This document shows, in pieces, positions 1-11,114 of a stretch of 49,902 nucleotides of DNA. Position 1 is the first letter of the stretch. Each line of letters opens with the position of its first letter. Under the pieces are notes generated by a model. The model ran no database searches, was not told where the DNA came from, and was given only the letters and a program-made list of their open reading frames with translations. Source of the DNA: Nephromyces sp. MM_2019 (lineage: Eukaryota > Apicomplexa > Aconoidasida > Nephromycida); the NCBI GenBank assembly GCA_015657535.1, contig JADHZB010001678.1, positions 3,018 to 52,919 of the forward strand, written 5' to 3'. The translations under genes were made by a program, and so were the position numbers.

Positions 1-112
1 CACACCAACACCCACACACCAACACCCACACACCAACACCCACACACCAACACCCACACACCAACACCCACACACCAACACCCACACACCCACACACCCA
101 CACAATCACTAA
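1..112. repeat. 14-bp CA-rich minisatellite
   Basis: Tandem copies of CAACACCCACACAC run from the window edge to about position 90 and decay into CACACACCC. The array lies directly after the last recognisable codons of the protease gene on the minus strand, so on the sense strand it is a GTGTGGGTG-type repeat at the start of the next intron. It continues off the left edge. Confidence 0.85.
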
Positions 113-1575
113 CCCTGGTAACTCTTTCATCATCGAAACAATGCCACACTCCATTAGAAGCTTTACAGTAAGTTATATAATGCCCCATTCGCAGAGAATT
201 CCCAAGATGACACACAATACCCCACAGATCATACTGTGCGTGTGTAACACTTCCACCATCCTGCTGAAGCATCACAGCAGTAGAGACTGCATGCTTCTTT
301 TGCATGTTATTGCCGTGTGACATTTCATTAGGAGAGCAAATGAAAGGAGAAAGATCAATTTTATCAGGAAATTTTATCCTTCTGCTGTCTTTCTGAGTAA
401 TACCATCCATACCTGGAACAAGCCCAAATCTGCACACAAGCACACACCGGGTATTGTGAAAAGGCAGTATGATAAGCATATAACCGTCTAAAAAAGGCGA
501 ATCCTGGTCAAAAACAGCACAAACACACTGATTTTAGCTGTTCATATTTCAAGTAGAGCGGTGTACGTACACAGCACTGACGTAGATACTACAAAGTCAA
601 AAGACTAAAATACACACAAACGCACACAGAAAAGCAGACAGATAAACACACATACACACAGGCAAACACACAGAAACACACACGCAGGCAAACACAAAAA
701 CACGCATCCATACACAGACACAGCGAACATAGCACTCTACATTGAGATACATGAAGAAAGCTTCTCACACACACAGTTAGTATAGCACTCTAGAGTGAAA
801 TGCAGAGAGAAAGCTTCTCACACACACAGTCAAAGAATACCAACCTCTTCAGCGACACGGCTAGCAACATTGGGGCCTTTAATATTCGCACACACTTTGA
901 AGCATCCCTCTTCACCTTGCAATTAGCACACCTATGCAAAAACAACAGATGCACATCTATAATCCTTCCTGTATTAACTAGCATCACCTGTGTGTGTGAG
1001 CTGGACAAGTAGATCGCAGCATCGCTTTGTGTGTTAGTTAGAACTTACCAAACACACCACAAGGTACATACTCAACAATATAAGCATACATGGCTAAGTG
1101 CATACAAATATACTAAATCAAGGACGGAAGGATTGAATCCAACACATATACAGTGCATCAAGCACACACACACACAAACACACATATATACACACTCACA
1201 GGTACTTATTCCTCCCAACAAGCTTATCAGGGCGAAAGTAGAGGCTCAAAGATTCTTGTAGGCTTGAAGATCCTGAAATGATAGTGAAAACTCAATGACA
1301 CACATATCACCACAGCAGCTACTATATGATTAAAGCAAGGTAAAGTCAAACCAGCTGTATCGTGCTTTCTGGAGTGTATGTGTATAGGTGCTGATGAAAA
1401 ATACTGTGAACTCTTCATACACACACACACATATTCTTCCTCCTCTCATCCAACACACAGCACTAACCGCTCCCATAAAAAACCAAAAAAGCCTCACACA
1501 CACATGCTCCAACACATACCTCAACCAGTCACACGCACCAAACGCCTTCTCACAAATACACACCCTCACATACAA

Positions 1576-1618
<43 letters not shown>

Positions 1619-3936
1619 CACATACAAATACACACACACACACACACACACCCTCACATACAAATACACACACACACACACACACACACACACTTACCAA
1701 CTATCTCCAACAAAAGGTCTAAATAAGGCTCAAATTTGATCGATTGATAACCACAAAACTCACAAGTCACCATACTCCTCAGCCATCCACTAAACAGCTG
1801 ATTTATGTAACTCGTCGCCCATTTTACTTCGTTAAGAAGAAGAGGCTTTTCCGCTAATTCGAATGACGAAATCGGCGCAATATTCTTCCCTTTATCATAT
1901 GTAGAAGCATTACAATGATACTGAAGAAGAGGGAGGAAAAACATCAACTTTTAGCGGAAATTTTTCAATGAAAAAACGGCGATTTAAGAAGAGGGAATGA
2001 GAAGGAATGAAGAAGCGAGGTGGGACTGGTTAAAGCAGCTGGAACATTAAGATGAAGTGAAGATGATATTAAGATGAGGTTGAGATGAGGTGAAGATGAG
2101 ATGAAAATGGTGTGAAGATGAGGTGACAATTAGGTGAAAGTGGTGTGAAGATGAGGTTGAGATGAGGTGAAGATGAGGTGAAAATGGTGTGAAGATGAGG
2201 TGACAATTAGGTGAAAGTGGTGTGAAGATGAGGTTGAGATGAGGTGAAGATGAGATGATGATGAGTTGTAGATGAGATAAACACAATGAAGATTACAAAC
2301 ACAAAATGGCAAAGAAAAATCAAAAAAATGAACACACAACTCTAAGCAAGCGTATAATACACACCACATACACTGAAGAGCGTATATCCCATCGATTGTA
2401 AACAGACTTTCCTGCCAGATACCCATTATACACACACACCGACAATCACACCAACATACACAGACAGACACAGACACACAAATAATCCCCCTACATCTCA
2501 GCCTCCCAAACCACCTACCTTATTTAAAGCATCCAAAAAGTAGCGAAGAAACTCATGAGCATCCTCCTGTTTCCCATAAGAGTAGTGCTGCCATATCATA
2601 CTCTTTAGATACCTAGTGAAAGGATTAAGCACAGGCTTGCGAGGATTACTGAAGAAGACTGAAAGAGCCAACTTCTCCAACATACAAAAACCGCAAAATC
2701 TAGACTCCTTCTGGCTGGAGCAAGTCTTGCCGTGTGTGCGATTCAATAGATCCTCTCCAAAGCCGGGAGCGTAGAAAAGAGCCTGCAAGATTTGAAGCCA
2801 ATCGAGAGAAAATACAGGAGAGAGAAGAGTCGGGAGAAGAGTAAGTTGTGTGATGATGACATACACACAAAGAATACACACAAAAACATAGACGCACACA
2901 CGAGAGAAAGAGTCGTTTTTGAGTTTTAGGGGACAAGTGGCACACACACACAACCAGCGGTCAAAAACAACGATCCTATGCATAAGATCAAGTCAATCAC
3001 CTGCATAAAGCAAAGTGAAACATGTGTGTGCCTAGAAAAAACCTCTCAAAACATATGTGAAGCAAGCTTTCGCATATGTGTGCGAGCTTAGATAAAACCT
3101 CTAACATCTCTGAAAACATCCCATCTACGCCCTATGACCATAAACTTCGCCATGCTAGTGCAAGATGGACAGCATGTTATGCACACATACACTGCTTCCT
3201 TACACACACACCAACAACACCAATGCAAAACGCACAACACCTTCTTCCCACGCATGTGCCATACATACTACTTCCCTGCACACACTCCAGCAAGACCACT
3301 GCAACACCTACAACACATTCTTCACACGCACACACTCAAAAACTCCCCGTAAATGGCACATATAGCACTTCCAAAAACGCTTTCAAAGTACACGTTCAAC
3401 TAATTCTACATCAACAAAAATCTATCCACCCAACGCACACATTCAAAAACGCCCTCATCTACCCATAATCACACGCATAAATCCCGCACACAGGCAAAAT
3501 TCACCTGCAAAGTCGCATTCATAAAGCATATTTGAATGCCGGGATTCATCAGTCCACAACCAACAGGAATGGCGTTTTTCCACCGTAAAGCTGGCAAAAG
3601 AGAAGGGTGAAAGAGCCACCCACCACACCCCCCTCTTCCAGCCTCTGAAGAGACTAAATCCGTCGGTTTTTTCACTATCGTACTGCCATTCTGAGAAGCT
3701 GTATCTCCTTCTTCCTGCGTTTCACGCATGGCAGGGGTGCTAGCAGATCTAACAAACTGAACAGAACGTGATGAAATCACTGTTAAACCTGCTTTTTCCA
3801 CAGATGGGCGATTAGCCTCGAAGATCGCCACAAAATTTTCCTTCTCCCTCTTCTTATTCTGACAAAAATATCTGGAAACTTTGTCACATCCCGAAATTTG
3901 TGCATCAAGATGTTTTCCATGACGCAGAGACTTCAT
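102..3936 (-). CDS. Ubiquitin-specific protease, USP36/USP42 type (partial, 6 exons)
   Basis: A cysteine protease of the USP (peptidase C19) family, which removes ubiquitin from proteins. Minus-strand exons, by splice sites and phase: 3505-3936, 2519-2782, 1698-1920, 1206-1272, 845-931, 102-429; they sum to 467 whole codons. Seen in order: the Cys box ICFMNATLQ with the nucleophile; GKTC...GFCMLEKLA; QEDAHEFLRYFLDAL; QLFSGWLRSMVTCEFCG and later KCANCK, the two CxxC halves of the zinc ribbon; SLKRF, formed exactly across a junction; YDLWGIVCHLG; and GHYITYCKA with the catalytic His, then FDDERV. This order matches the USP36/42/17 group. The start is the first ATG of exon 1; the first 100 or so residues are unrecognised. 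The C-terminus lies off the window. Odd point: the Cys box has one extra residue between Asn-Pro-Gly and Cys. Family assignment is firm; exact orthology is not. Confidence 0.9.
1405..1694. repeat. (CA)n microsatellite with three interrupter copies
   Basis: Long CA runs are broken by three copies of CCCTCACATACAAATA, beginning near 1563, 1615 and 1651. The array sits in the protease intron 1273-1697 and abuts its 5' splice site, which on the sense strand reads GTAAGTGTGTGTG. Confidence 0.85.
2073..2275. repeat. 77-bp tandem repeat, GATGAGGT-rich
   Basis: The string GATGAGGTTGAGATGAGG recurs at 2073, 2150 and 2227, an exact 77-bp period, and each 77-bp unit is itself built of degenerate GATGAGGTGA pieces. 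It lies in the protease intron 1921-2518. Open frames through it are low-complexity artefacts. Confidence 0.85.
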
Positions 3937-4240
3937 TTTGAGACGAAATGTGAGAAAATATCTTCAAACTTGTAAGAAAATGGGGGAAAATAGAGTACAT
4001 AGGAGGGATTAAGGGGTGAGGTGGAGTTAGACAAAAGTTTAGATAAAGAAGAGAAAGAAAAGGAAGAAGAGGGAAAAGAGGAAGAAAAAGAAGAAGAGGG
4101 AAAAGAAAAAAAAGAGGAAGAAGAGGAAGAAGAGGAAGAAGCAGAAAAACAGAAGTAAAAAAGAGAAAAAGCAGCAAAGTAAAGGAATCTGCTATTTCAA
4201 GAAAGAAGAAGCGGCCAAACACACCTAAAGCCAGCACAAT
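3937..4240. promoter_or_regulatory. Purine-rich upstream flank of the protease gene
   Basis: Between about 4030 and 4165 the plus strand is nearly pure A/G (GAAGAAGAGG-type), so the protease sense strand carries a long pyrimidine tract 100-230 bp before its first ATG. This could be a promoter or 5'-UTR tract, or the polypyrimidine tract of an intron before an undetected first exon. No TATA-like element is clear. Confidence 0.3.
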
Positions 4241-5377
4241 AGCTATATTTCAAACCATAGCATTATTACGACGATCAGCCTCGAAACTTCAGCAAAAAGT
4301 TGTTTTCCTCAGTCTAAAGCTTTGATCTTCAACTTCTTTTTCATCAAAAATTACTTCAGCAAACCGAAAAATGCTGAAAAAGAGAAGTTCAGAATCAAAA
4401 AGCAGTAGCACTTCACACACAACGCCGTTTTCCTAGTTAAATCGCGCCGTTGAAGATGAAGATACCAAAGAAAGCCGTGAATTTATCAGAAGGAATAGAA
4501 GTAAGGTTACGATTGATAGAAGCTGCGTGATTAAAGCAGCAAAACTATCTTCACACACAAATTTTTTCCATAGATATTGCACTTCATCCTGTGAAAGTAG
4601 AACTTTTTACAAAGAAACGCGTCTCAGCGTGTGTGTGCAAACGCACGCATGAATTACGTGTGGATAGGTGGGTGGACTTGTCTGTATGTGTTTCTGGACA
4701 TCTACCTATGTGTGGATCGGCTGCACATGCGGATTTGTGTGAGAAGAAGTGTGGATATGTGTGCGTAGAATGGTGTGTGTGGCATCCGTGTGTAGATCCT
4801 GGTGTGTGCGTAGATTGCTCTATGCGCAGCTTGCTCTGTGCTCAACTTTCTCTATGCTCAGCTTGCTCTACGCGCAGATTAGCGTGATTCTCTACTCGTG
4901 CAATGATGGATGATGCGTGTACATTGTCTGTTGCCACACTCCTGCTAAAGTGTGAATCACCACACTTTTTCCTACTTACATACGTTCCCCGGAGACACTT
5001 CTTCCTCATGCAGCTATTCTACTAATTATTGACAAAAAATGAGGTAAGTTCTGTACGAAGTAGCTCAGTTATCCTGTGACTTCAGCGATTTATTCGCTAT
5101 ATACGAACATCAGCTTTCATTGCACTCTTCACTCAATTATAGAATTGCTCACAAAAAGCGATTTTTCTGCCTTCTTCAAATCTTCCAGCGAAAAACTCAA
5201 TGCTTTTTACAATAATTTCTAAGCGAGTTATGCGCTCACTCTGCTAAGGATAAGTGAGGAGTTTAGTGAGGAGTTTAGTGAGGACTGGCATGCTGAAGGT
5301 ATGAAGCAGAGCAGAAACTAGCATTGGTGCTACTTTCGCGGGCGTGAATGTTGTTAAAAGGCTTTTTTGAAGAGGAG
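4241..5377. other. No convincing gene; TG-rich stretch 4600-4880
   Basis: Open frames here encode Cys/Val-rich strings caused by TGTGTG runs, which I do not accept as genes. Near 5256-5285 there is a short direct repeat of GTGAGGAGTTTA. Nothing else stands out. Confidence 0.5.
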
Positions 5378-5512
5378 GGGGAGAGAAGGGAAGAGGAAGA
5401 GGAAGAGGAAGAGGAAGAGGAAGAGGAAGAGGAAGAGGAAGAGGAAGAGGAAGAGGAAGAAGAAGAGGAAGAGGAAGAGGAAGAAGAAGAGGAAGAGGAA
5501 GAGGGAGAGAAA
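5378..5512. repeat. (GAGGAA)n hexanucleotide array
   Basis: About 20 hexamer units, slightly degenerate toward the right end. The plus-strand frame through it reads as a Lys-Arg polymer and is a repeat artefact. Confidence 0.9.
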
Positions 5513-5599
5513 GATTGAAAGCAAGAAAGTCAGGGATGGTAATCAGGTGATGCTTGCTTCCTCACAAACATGCTTTCTCACAAATACCAGGTACAATCA

Positions 5600-5935
5600 T
5601 CAGAAAATAGCACATTGGACACACACGCACACACACTAACATACACATTCGCCGCACACTCGGCAAAGATGGGGCACGCACACTCAGCATGCATACACTG
5701 GACATGCACACTCTTCGCGCATGCCCACCCCGTTCGCTTCAAATGCACACACCGGACACACACACGTACTTCACACTCGACATACTCAACACGCTTGACA
5801 CTCCACTCACACGCACTTCACACTCCACAACTCGACATACACCAACTCCACGCTCTACACGCTCCACATTCAACACACATACGCACTCGACACATACACA
5901 CAGAATCTCTACACACAGTCCACACAAACTGATAA
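5600..5935. repeat. Degenerate CACACTCGACA-type repeat region
   Basis: CA-rich sequence with recurring CACTCGACA, CACTCCACA and CACACGCAC words and no precise unit. Several overlapping frames are open on both strands because the sequence lacks stop-codon words. This is the last CA-rich stretch before a long block free of such repeats. Confidence 0.6.
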
Positions 5936-6632
5936 ATATATCCTCCCTCTTGGTGATTGCCATAATTTGTGTGTGTGTACCCAAAAAATGTAGAGCACCC
6001 CACACTACTCAGAGAAGTGATGTAATTTTGCAATGATAATCCTACGAAAGTATAGTGCATCTCTATATATACCAAAAGGAAAAGAGAAGGATTTCAACTA
6101 TGAAATAAACTGAGGCGGTCAAAAGCAGTAAAAAATCCCATAAATACTAAAGAATTTACATAATTCTCTGAACTCAACTTTTGTAGATATCTCATCTTCC
6201 TGTATATTAGCTGCAAATTCTGCTACGAATTCACCATCTAGTCCATGCAAGAATATAACTGGGCCCTATTACTGTGAGTTTTTTATTAGTAGCAATTCAA
6301 AGAAGAGCTGCAGGACGAATTGCATGCTGTTTATCATGTTAGCTCTTTAAAAGCCTCGAGAAAACTGGAAAGAAATCCTAATGTCGTTAGCCCTTCTCCT
6401 TCTGCATCTTCTCCGATAATTAGTAAAGATCTTTCTGATTAAAATTACTTAAAACCTCAAAATTAGAAGAAGCGCATAGATAAAACCACATAAAACGCTT
6501 CATTTTAAGATTCCTGCGGTTTTTTGGGAGATAACCCGAAAAATTTCGCCCTTTTTTAGTATTATTTGTATCGTATAATCTTATCGCTAGCATTACAAAG
6601 TTTTAAATGCTTTATTTGTGTGAAAGCGTAAG

Positions 6633-6923
6633 TTGAGAATCAGTGTTTGCATGCAGAAGCGTAGTTTCTATGGTTGTCTTACCTGTAAAGATTCCTTTGT
6701 TTACCAGCTGTTGACTGATGAGACGTGTAAGGACGTGTATTTGGGGTGTATACGTTATAAGGTATGTGATGGAGTAAGTGATGAGGCACGTGAAGGAGTG
6801 ACTGGTGGAGTAAGTGACGAGGTATGCTTCAGAGTAAGTGATGAGGCGCGTGACGATTTATATAAAAAAATGTATGAAACGGTATTTAATGCGATGATAA
6901 GCTATCACTGCCTGCCCGCTTGA
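6633..6923 (+). CDS. Hypothetical short ORF with VSDEA repeats
   Basis: A 96-residue plus-strand ORF, not recognised. Residues about 50-75 contain three copies of VSDE (GVSDEAREG, GVSDEVC, RVSDEARDD), spaced 12 and 8 residues apart, matched at DNA level by repeated GTAAGTGATGAGGC. The repeat unit contains GTAAGT, a perfect splice-donor word, so the copies could equally be repeated donor-like sites. The N-terminal half is Cys-rich. There is no similarity I can name and no neighbour that explains it. It may be a repeat-generated ORF. Confidence 0.3.
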   Translation: MRISVCMQKRSFYGCLTCKDSFVYQLLTDETCKDVYLGCIRYKVCDGVSDEAREGVTGGVSDEVCFRVSDEARDDLYKKMYETVFNAMISYHCLPA

Positions 6924-8094
6924 ACAGCGATTTGACTGACTTTTCATGCCATGTATTAGTTGCCAAACGGTATTTTTCATTCGTAAATCATCCCCTTGTA
7001 CAAATCCTAAAAAGAGACCAGGAAATACTTTGAATAAACCTTTTTCCTTGTCTGGGATAGACTGCTGACTTCGTGCGAATTTTGTGGCAGCAGCTGAGGG
7101 AGAAACGACCGGTAATAACTTCTAGAAGGCTAAAAAAAATTTTCATTCTTCTAATTTATTTTCACCCTTCCCTAATAGAGTATTAATCCAAAAGGATGAA
7201 GGAATTTTTTTTTTAATTTGGTATCGAAACTCAAATGAACAAACAAATGCTAATCGTTAATACAATACAAGATTTATGAAATATCCCTTGAATAAAAATT
7301 TTATTTTCCCTAAGCGCGGTATCTTGCATGATGAACAAGGCTTATTCCCCGCAAAGAATTCTTGCAGAAAAAAGGTATATTATGAAGTGCCTTTTATTTA
7401 CTTGTTTGTGATTATAAATTAAGTCATATATAAGCTGTTGCTGCAGGCAACTTTACAAAAAGCTTGATTCAGATACACAGAACCATAGTCCATTATCATG
7501 GTCTACTCTCATTCACAATACAGCAGGGATAGCTGCAACACAGCTTTATTTCAAAGAGTAACACTTGCATACAAGCAGAGATTCATAAATCTCCTCTTTT
7601 ATTTTCTGAGTTGCAATCAAATTTTGTTAATTTTGAAAACAAAAAAACCGGAAGAAATGTGTAGTTATGCTTCAGCTTTGACTTAAGGTCATTCTCTGGC
7701 CTTAACACAAGAAATTAGTGAAAATTTGTTAATTTCGCTTGGATGATTCTACAGATTGCTTCTTAAGCAAGTGATACAATAAATTTTAGTAGTTTTTACA
7801 TATTTTGTGGTTCTAAAATGAAAATATGGCAAGTATCATAGAGGCGCTTACATTTTTTTTTCGTAGTTCGTAGTGACAAGGTGTAGATATATCCCGCTCG
7901 TCATGAATGTTACGTAGTATATACATTGTTTAGTAGGAAGAAAATGTTCTCTGTTGTATATCGGGATGTTATACATTGTCGATTAGGTAGTGAATGTTAC
8001 ACATTGTCTATTAGTTATCACATGCAATGCATTCTTTATAGTATAATGCACACGAGTCATACGCTATACATTACATATGTAAGTACCGATCAAA
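6924..8094. other. AT-rich, no gene seen; degenerate repeat 7905-8035
   Basis: No supported exon. Between 7905 and 8035 a motif close to GAATGTTACACATTGTCTAT recurs about three times (ATACATTGTTTAGTAG, ATACATTGTCGATTAG, ACACATTGTCTATTAG). The plus-strand ORF 7498-7686 has no supporting features. Confidence 0.4.
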
Positions 8095-8997
8095 TTAATG
8101 GCTGACTACTTGGCGAAACGCCCTCACCATTCGTGGGTATAGCAAGTTACCCCTCTCTGAGCGAAAGTGCCTAACGTTTTCACCAAATCCAAGGTTTGTT
8201 GGTGAGGCGCGCTTGCAATATAAATTTTTTTATCTTCCCTTACATTCCTGCAAATTCTGTTTAGATTCTAGACTTTCCCCTTGTAGTCACAGCTGTACAT
8301 GCATGTTACATCCCCCATGTCGTGTTCTCAAAGGGGCTCTACGGAGCTCTTGGAAATCATCTTCGCAGCACGCTCAGCAGCAGGAGCGCAGTCAATAACT
8401 TACCTCACTAAAGCGGCTAATACACGCAGTTCACAATTTTCTACGAAGCTAATATATGCACTTGTGGAATGCAGATTCATGTGCAGCGGCTCCCTCCAGC
8501 CGCATGTTACGCAGACCGAATAAACATGCAGTGAAATAGCATCAAATTTATGCGAAGCTCGAAGAGCTCCACCATTGACGTTTATTCTTTAGCTAGATAT
8601 CAGTAACGTTTAGATCGAGCGGTTATATATCCCCTTTGAGGAAGTTACCGTAAAGTTCGCAGCGATAGAGGGACCCTGCCTCCACATGTATACACTTTAT
8701 AAATGCTCATTAAGAGGTTCACTCCAAAACACACATGCTTCGCCTCATAAACAGGTTTATGAGTGAAATTTCTGCTATTAAACCCATAAATAACTTCCTT
8801 GTGACCACAAGTTTCATCTTTTCAAAAATTGACAATTTCACGTTACTTTTTTCATTTGTTACCGGCAATGCGTCCACAGCGCTTGTAGAACAATCACGAA
8901 AAACCCTCGCAAAACACCTACATAACGCAATACCTGTAGCTACGTTCAGCATCATATCGCTCGGCAACTTAGCGTTTGCCTTTAATAACATCGTGGC
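8095..8997 (-). CDS. Unidentified protein, three exons
   Basis: Minus-strand exons 8735-8997, 8404-8586 and 8095-8170 join in consistent phases (0>2, 2>2, 2>stop). The middle exon ends at a perfect donor (GTAAGT after GTGAG); the last begins after CGTTAG and ends at TAA. From the ATG at 8991 the product is 171 residues. It contains LFMGLIAEISLINLFM, which could be a membrane segment or buried helix, then Cys-rich YSVCVTCGWRE and a basic C-terminus. I do not recognise the family. The first exon is uncertain: a possible upstream exon at 9309-9426 also joins in phase. Against it, the middle of this region is open on both strands. Confidence 0.45.
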
Positions 8998-9308
8998 CTA
9001 CCAGGACTTGCTACCCTTTTCATGCTAGATTTTTATACCTCAGGGGCTTTGTGAATCGCAAACAAAAATGCACAAATGAATACCTCCCTTCCGTACAGTT
9101 TTTGTTGACTGATACAGCATAATGCTGGATTTCAGTTATAGTATCATATATGTATTGTAGTATTAGCAGTTTATCCAACCAAAAGTACCTGTTTCAAATA
9201 CGTTCACCCTCATGTAACACTCATTCATATAATAATGCTGAGAATACCGTATCAAAGAAATGAATTTGGGGCAGCATCCTCAAGTCAGTTAAACTTCTTC
9301 AAGCGTAC

Positions 9309-9426
9309 CACATTATCAATGCGTTGCATGAAAATAAGAGCTAGCCGTGTAGCGAATAGCTTCCCTACATTCAAATTATTTGTAACTTTTGTACACGGGT
9401 TTTCGACTAGCTTCGCAGAAGCAGGG
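9309..9426 (-). CDS. Possible 5' exon of the 8.1-9.0 kb gene
   Basis: Minus-strand open segment bounded by GTAGCTCAG on the 5' side and a GTACGC donor on the 3' side. It reads KLVENPCTKVTNN then GKLFATRLALIFMQRIDNV, and ends in phase 0, compatible with the exon starting at 8997. It begins only 30 bp after the stop codon of the next gene upstream, so either the two genes almost touch, or the upstream gene is alternatively spliced into this exon. No ATG opens it. Confidence 0.3.
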
Positions 9427-9455
9427 CTGAGCTACAATGGTTAAATGAAGCGCGC

Positions 9456-10661
9456 TTATTCCCCCGCGGAAGATTTAGCAGCGCCTTCCGCTGCTTCTTT
9501 CTTTTCTGCTGGGTCCTTCCCTGGTTCCGCAGGTTCTAATTCGCCGCTTTTTTTAGCCTCATTTATCTGGCCAACATTACTACTTGATTGTCTCAAACTT
9601 TGAGAATGCTTCGGAAGAGCCTTAGGAGGAGGTGATTTCAAGGGTGGTGGCCTGGAAGCTTCATCTTCTCCGGTTACATCTTGCTGTTCTACCTTAGCTG
9701 ACAGAAAAAGGATGCAACACTCTAGGACATTTTGGGACAAGAAGATACATAGTCGGAACATTCATTGTCACACGTTACAGAGACTGAATGCAAATACAGG
9801 TGTGGATGGCAGCCTTATCTTAAGATGGATCAACCGAGGTTAAGTAAAGGAATTAAAATAGCTACCGCAGTTACTGATCGAAGCACATTTCCATAACACA
9901 GAGATACTGAACTTATGGCCGGTTAGAAACCAGTCATGATTTGCTGACTGAACCATTTTTGGAGCGCCTACACATTCTTAAACTGTGAAGGACGCATGGT
10001 CAAGAAAGTTTTCACTAGCCCGTAGCACGAACTTCCTTTACTGTGGTTTATTAAGTGAATACAACTCATCTGGTATCATATGCTATAAAATTTTAAAGGC
10101 AGCTTCGCAAAAGCGGACCAATGAACAAGCTTTTGAAAAAAAAAAATTAAGGTCCACTGCGCACTACTGCTCAAGAAAATACTCTTGAAAATGTAATATA
10201 TCCTATATAGTTACAAAAGAAGTAAATTCCTAAAGGAAGCGGAGCCAACTGCCCCCGCGTTGATAAAGTTGCCAAGCACATCCAATGCTCTGACAGGAGC
10301 AACGGGATATCTATGAATGATAGGAGTCATGGAGCCAATATTTGAACCAGACATTAACTCTTGGCTTGAAACTAGCACCATACGAGAAAGCAAAAGATAT
10401 AGGATGCCATATTCTTATATGGGGTCCTCGCATTGCTACTTATTCTTGAAAAATTCACGCCATATTTTGTAGAGAAATCGCGTAAGTATCTACCATTGAA
10501 TTTTGAAATATTTAGTTTATAGGCTCACCGGGTTTTTGTACCGGCGTTGCCTTTTCTTGCTCATTCGCTGCCGGAGTGGGTGCGTCACCCGCTCGTGGCG
10601 GGGCGGCTACCGGTGGAGCCTCTTCCGGCTGCTTCACCTTCTTTCCATTAACGCATCCCAT
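9456..10661 (-). CDS. Small acidic protein with candidate N-myristoylation signal, 4 exons
   Basis: Exons 10529-10661, 10215-10371, 9875-9906 (32 bp) and 9456-9697 join with every phase matching (1, 2, 1) and total 188 codons including the stop (187 aa). The product starts MGCVNGKK: Gly2 and Cys3 fit an N-myristoylation plus palmitoylation site followed by basic residues, the usual way of anchoring a protein to the inner face of membranes. The first and last exons are Pro/Ala/Glu-rich and match each other in style (residues 10-44 and the last 75), while the middle exon is more ordinary (IIHRYPVAPVRALDVLG). No known domain was recognised. The 32-bp exon is the weakest part. Confidence 0.5.
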
Positions 10662-10874
10662 TTTCAGTGTATACTTCTGAAGAAACAAGCGGTAATTCGT
10701 GCTACCGAAAAGGTTTTGCCACAATTAGCGCGGCAGAAATGCTTAAAATATTGTTTTGACGTGCTCTGATATGCTGTTGCGATTCATTACTTTTCTTTTA
10801 TGCACTATGTTGCGCGCAACTGCTAGTGTATATACTTCTATGCGGTAATTACAACCTACCGCTTATCGGCAAAA

Positions 10875-11114
10875 ATGTGGCTGCTTGTACTTGCGCTTGA
10901 CATTACTTGCCTCCATATGTTATTGGGATACATATCCCCACCGCTAGAGTACCTGTTATATGTGAATTTCCATGCAGCTTCCAGAGCTTGCCTTACAACT
11001 CATGGAGTTCTTATTTTGTGGGGTTGTCTAGTTATGTATGAATCCCTATTTTCGGTGAAGACACAACCGTTTTTGCTTTTTCATACGCGTTATATCTTAG
11101 TTGCGCAAATGTAA
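10875..11114 (+). CDS. Hypothetical membrane-protein ORF or exon
   Basis: A plus-strand 79-residue ORF beginning MWLLVLALDITCLHML, with at least two hydrophobic segments (residues 1-25 and about 44-60). It ends at CAAATGTAATC, where AT|GTAATC could be a donor, so it may be the first exon of a multi-exon membrane protein that continues at 11700. The reverse strand is closed. Family unknown. Confidence 0.3.
   Translation: MWLLVLALDITCLHMLLGYISPPLEYLLYVNFHAASRACLTTHGVLILWGCLVMYESLFSVKTQPFLLFHTRYILVAQM

Noticed and set aside
1..112. Window-edge repeat as a chromosome end
   Set aside because: The unit CAACACCCACACAC is not a telomere repeat, and a gene continues into it.
589..774. Cys/Val-rich ORFs (CVCVCV, also near 4591, 20335-20686, 27002-27238)
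   Set aside because: They are translations of TG/CA microsatellites, not proteins.
2073..2275. CRISPR-like array with regular period
   Set aside because: There are no unique spacers; units are contiguous and internally repetitive, inside a eukaryotic intron.
5061..5090. GTAGCTCAGTT as a tRNA A-box
   Set aside because: No B-box or cloverleaf follows.
5367..5639. Lys-Arg polymer ORF
   Set aside because: Direct translation of the (GAGGAA)n array.
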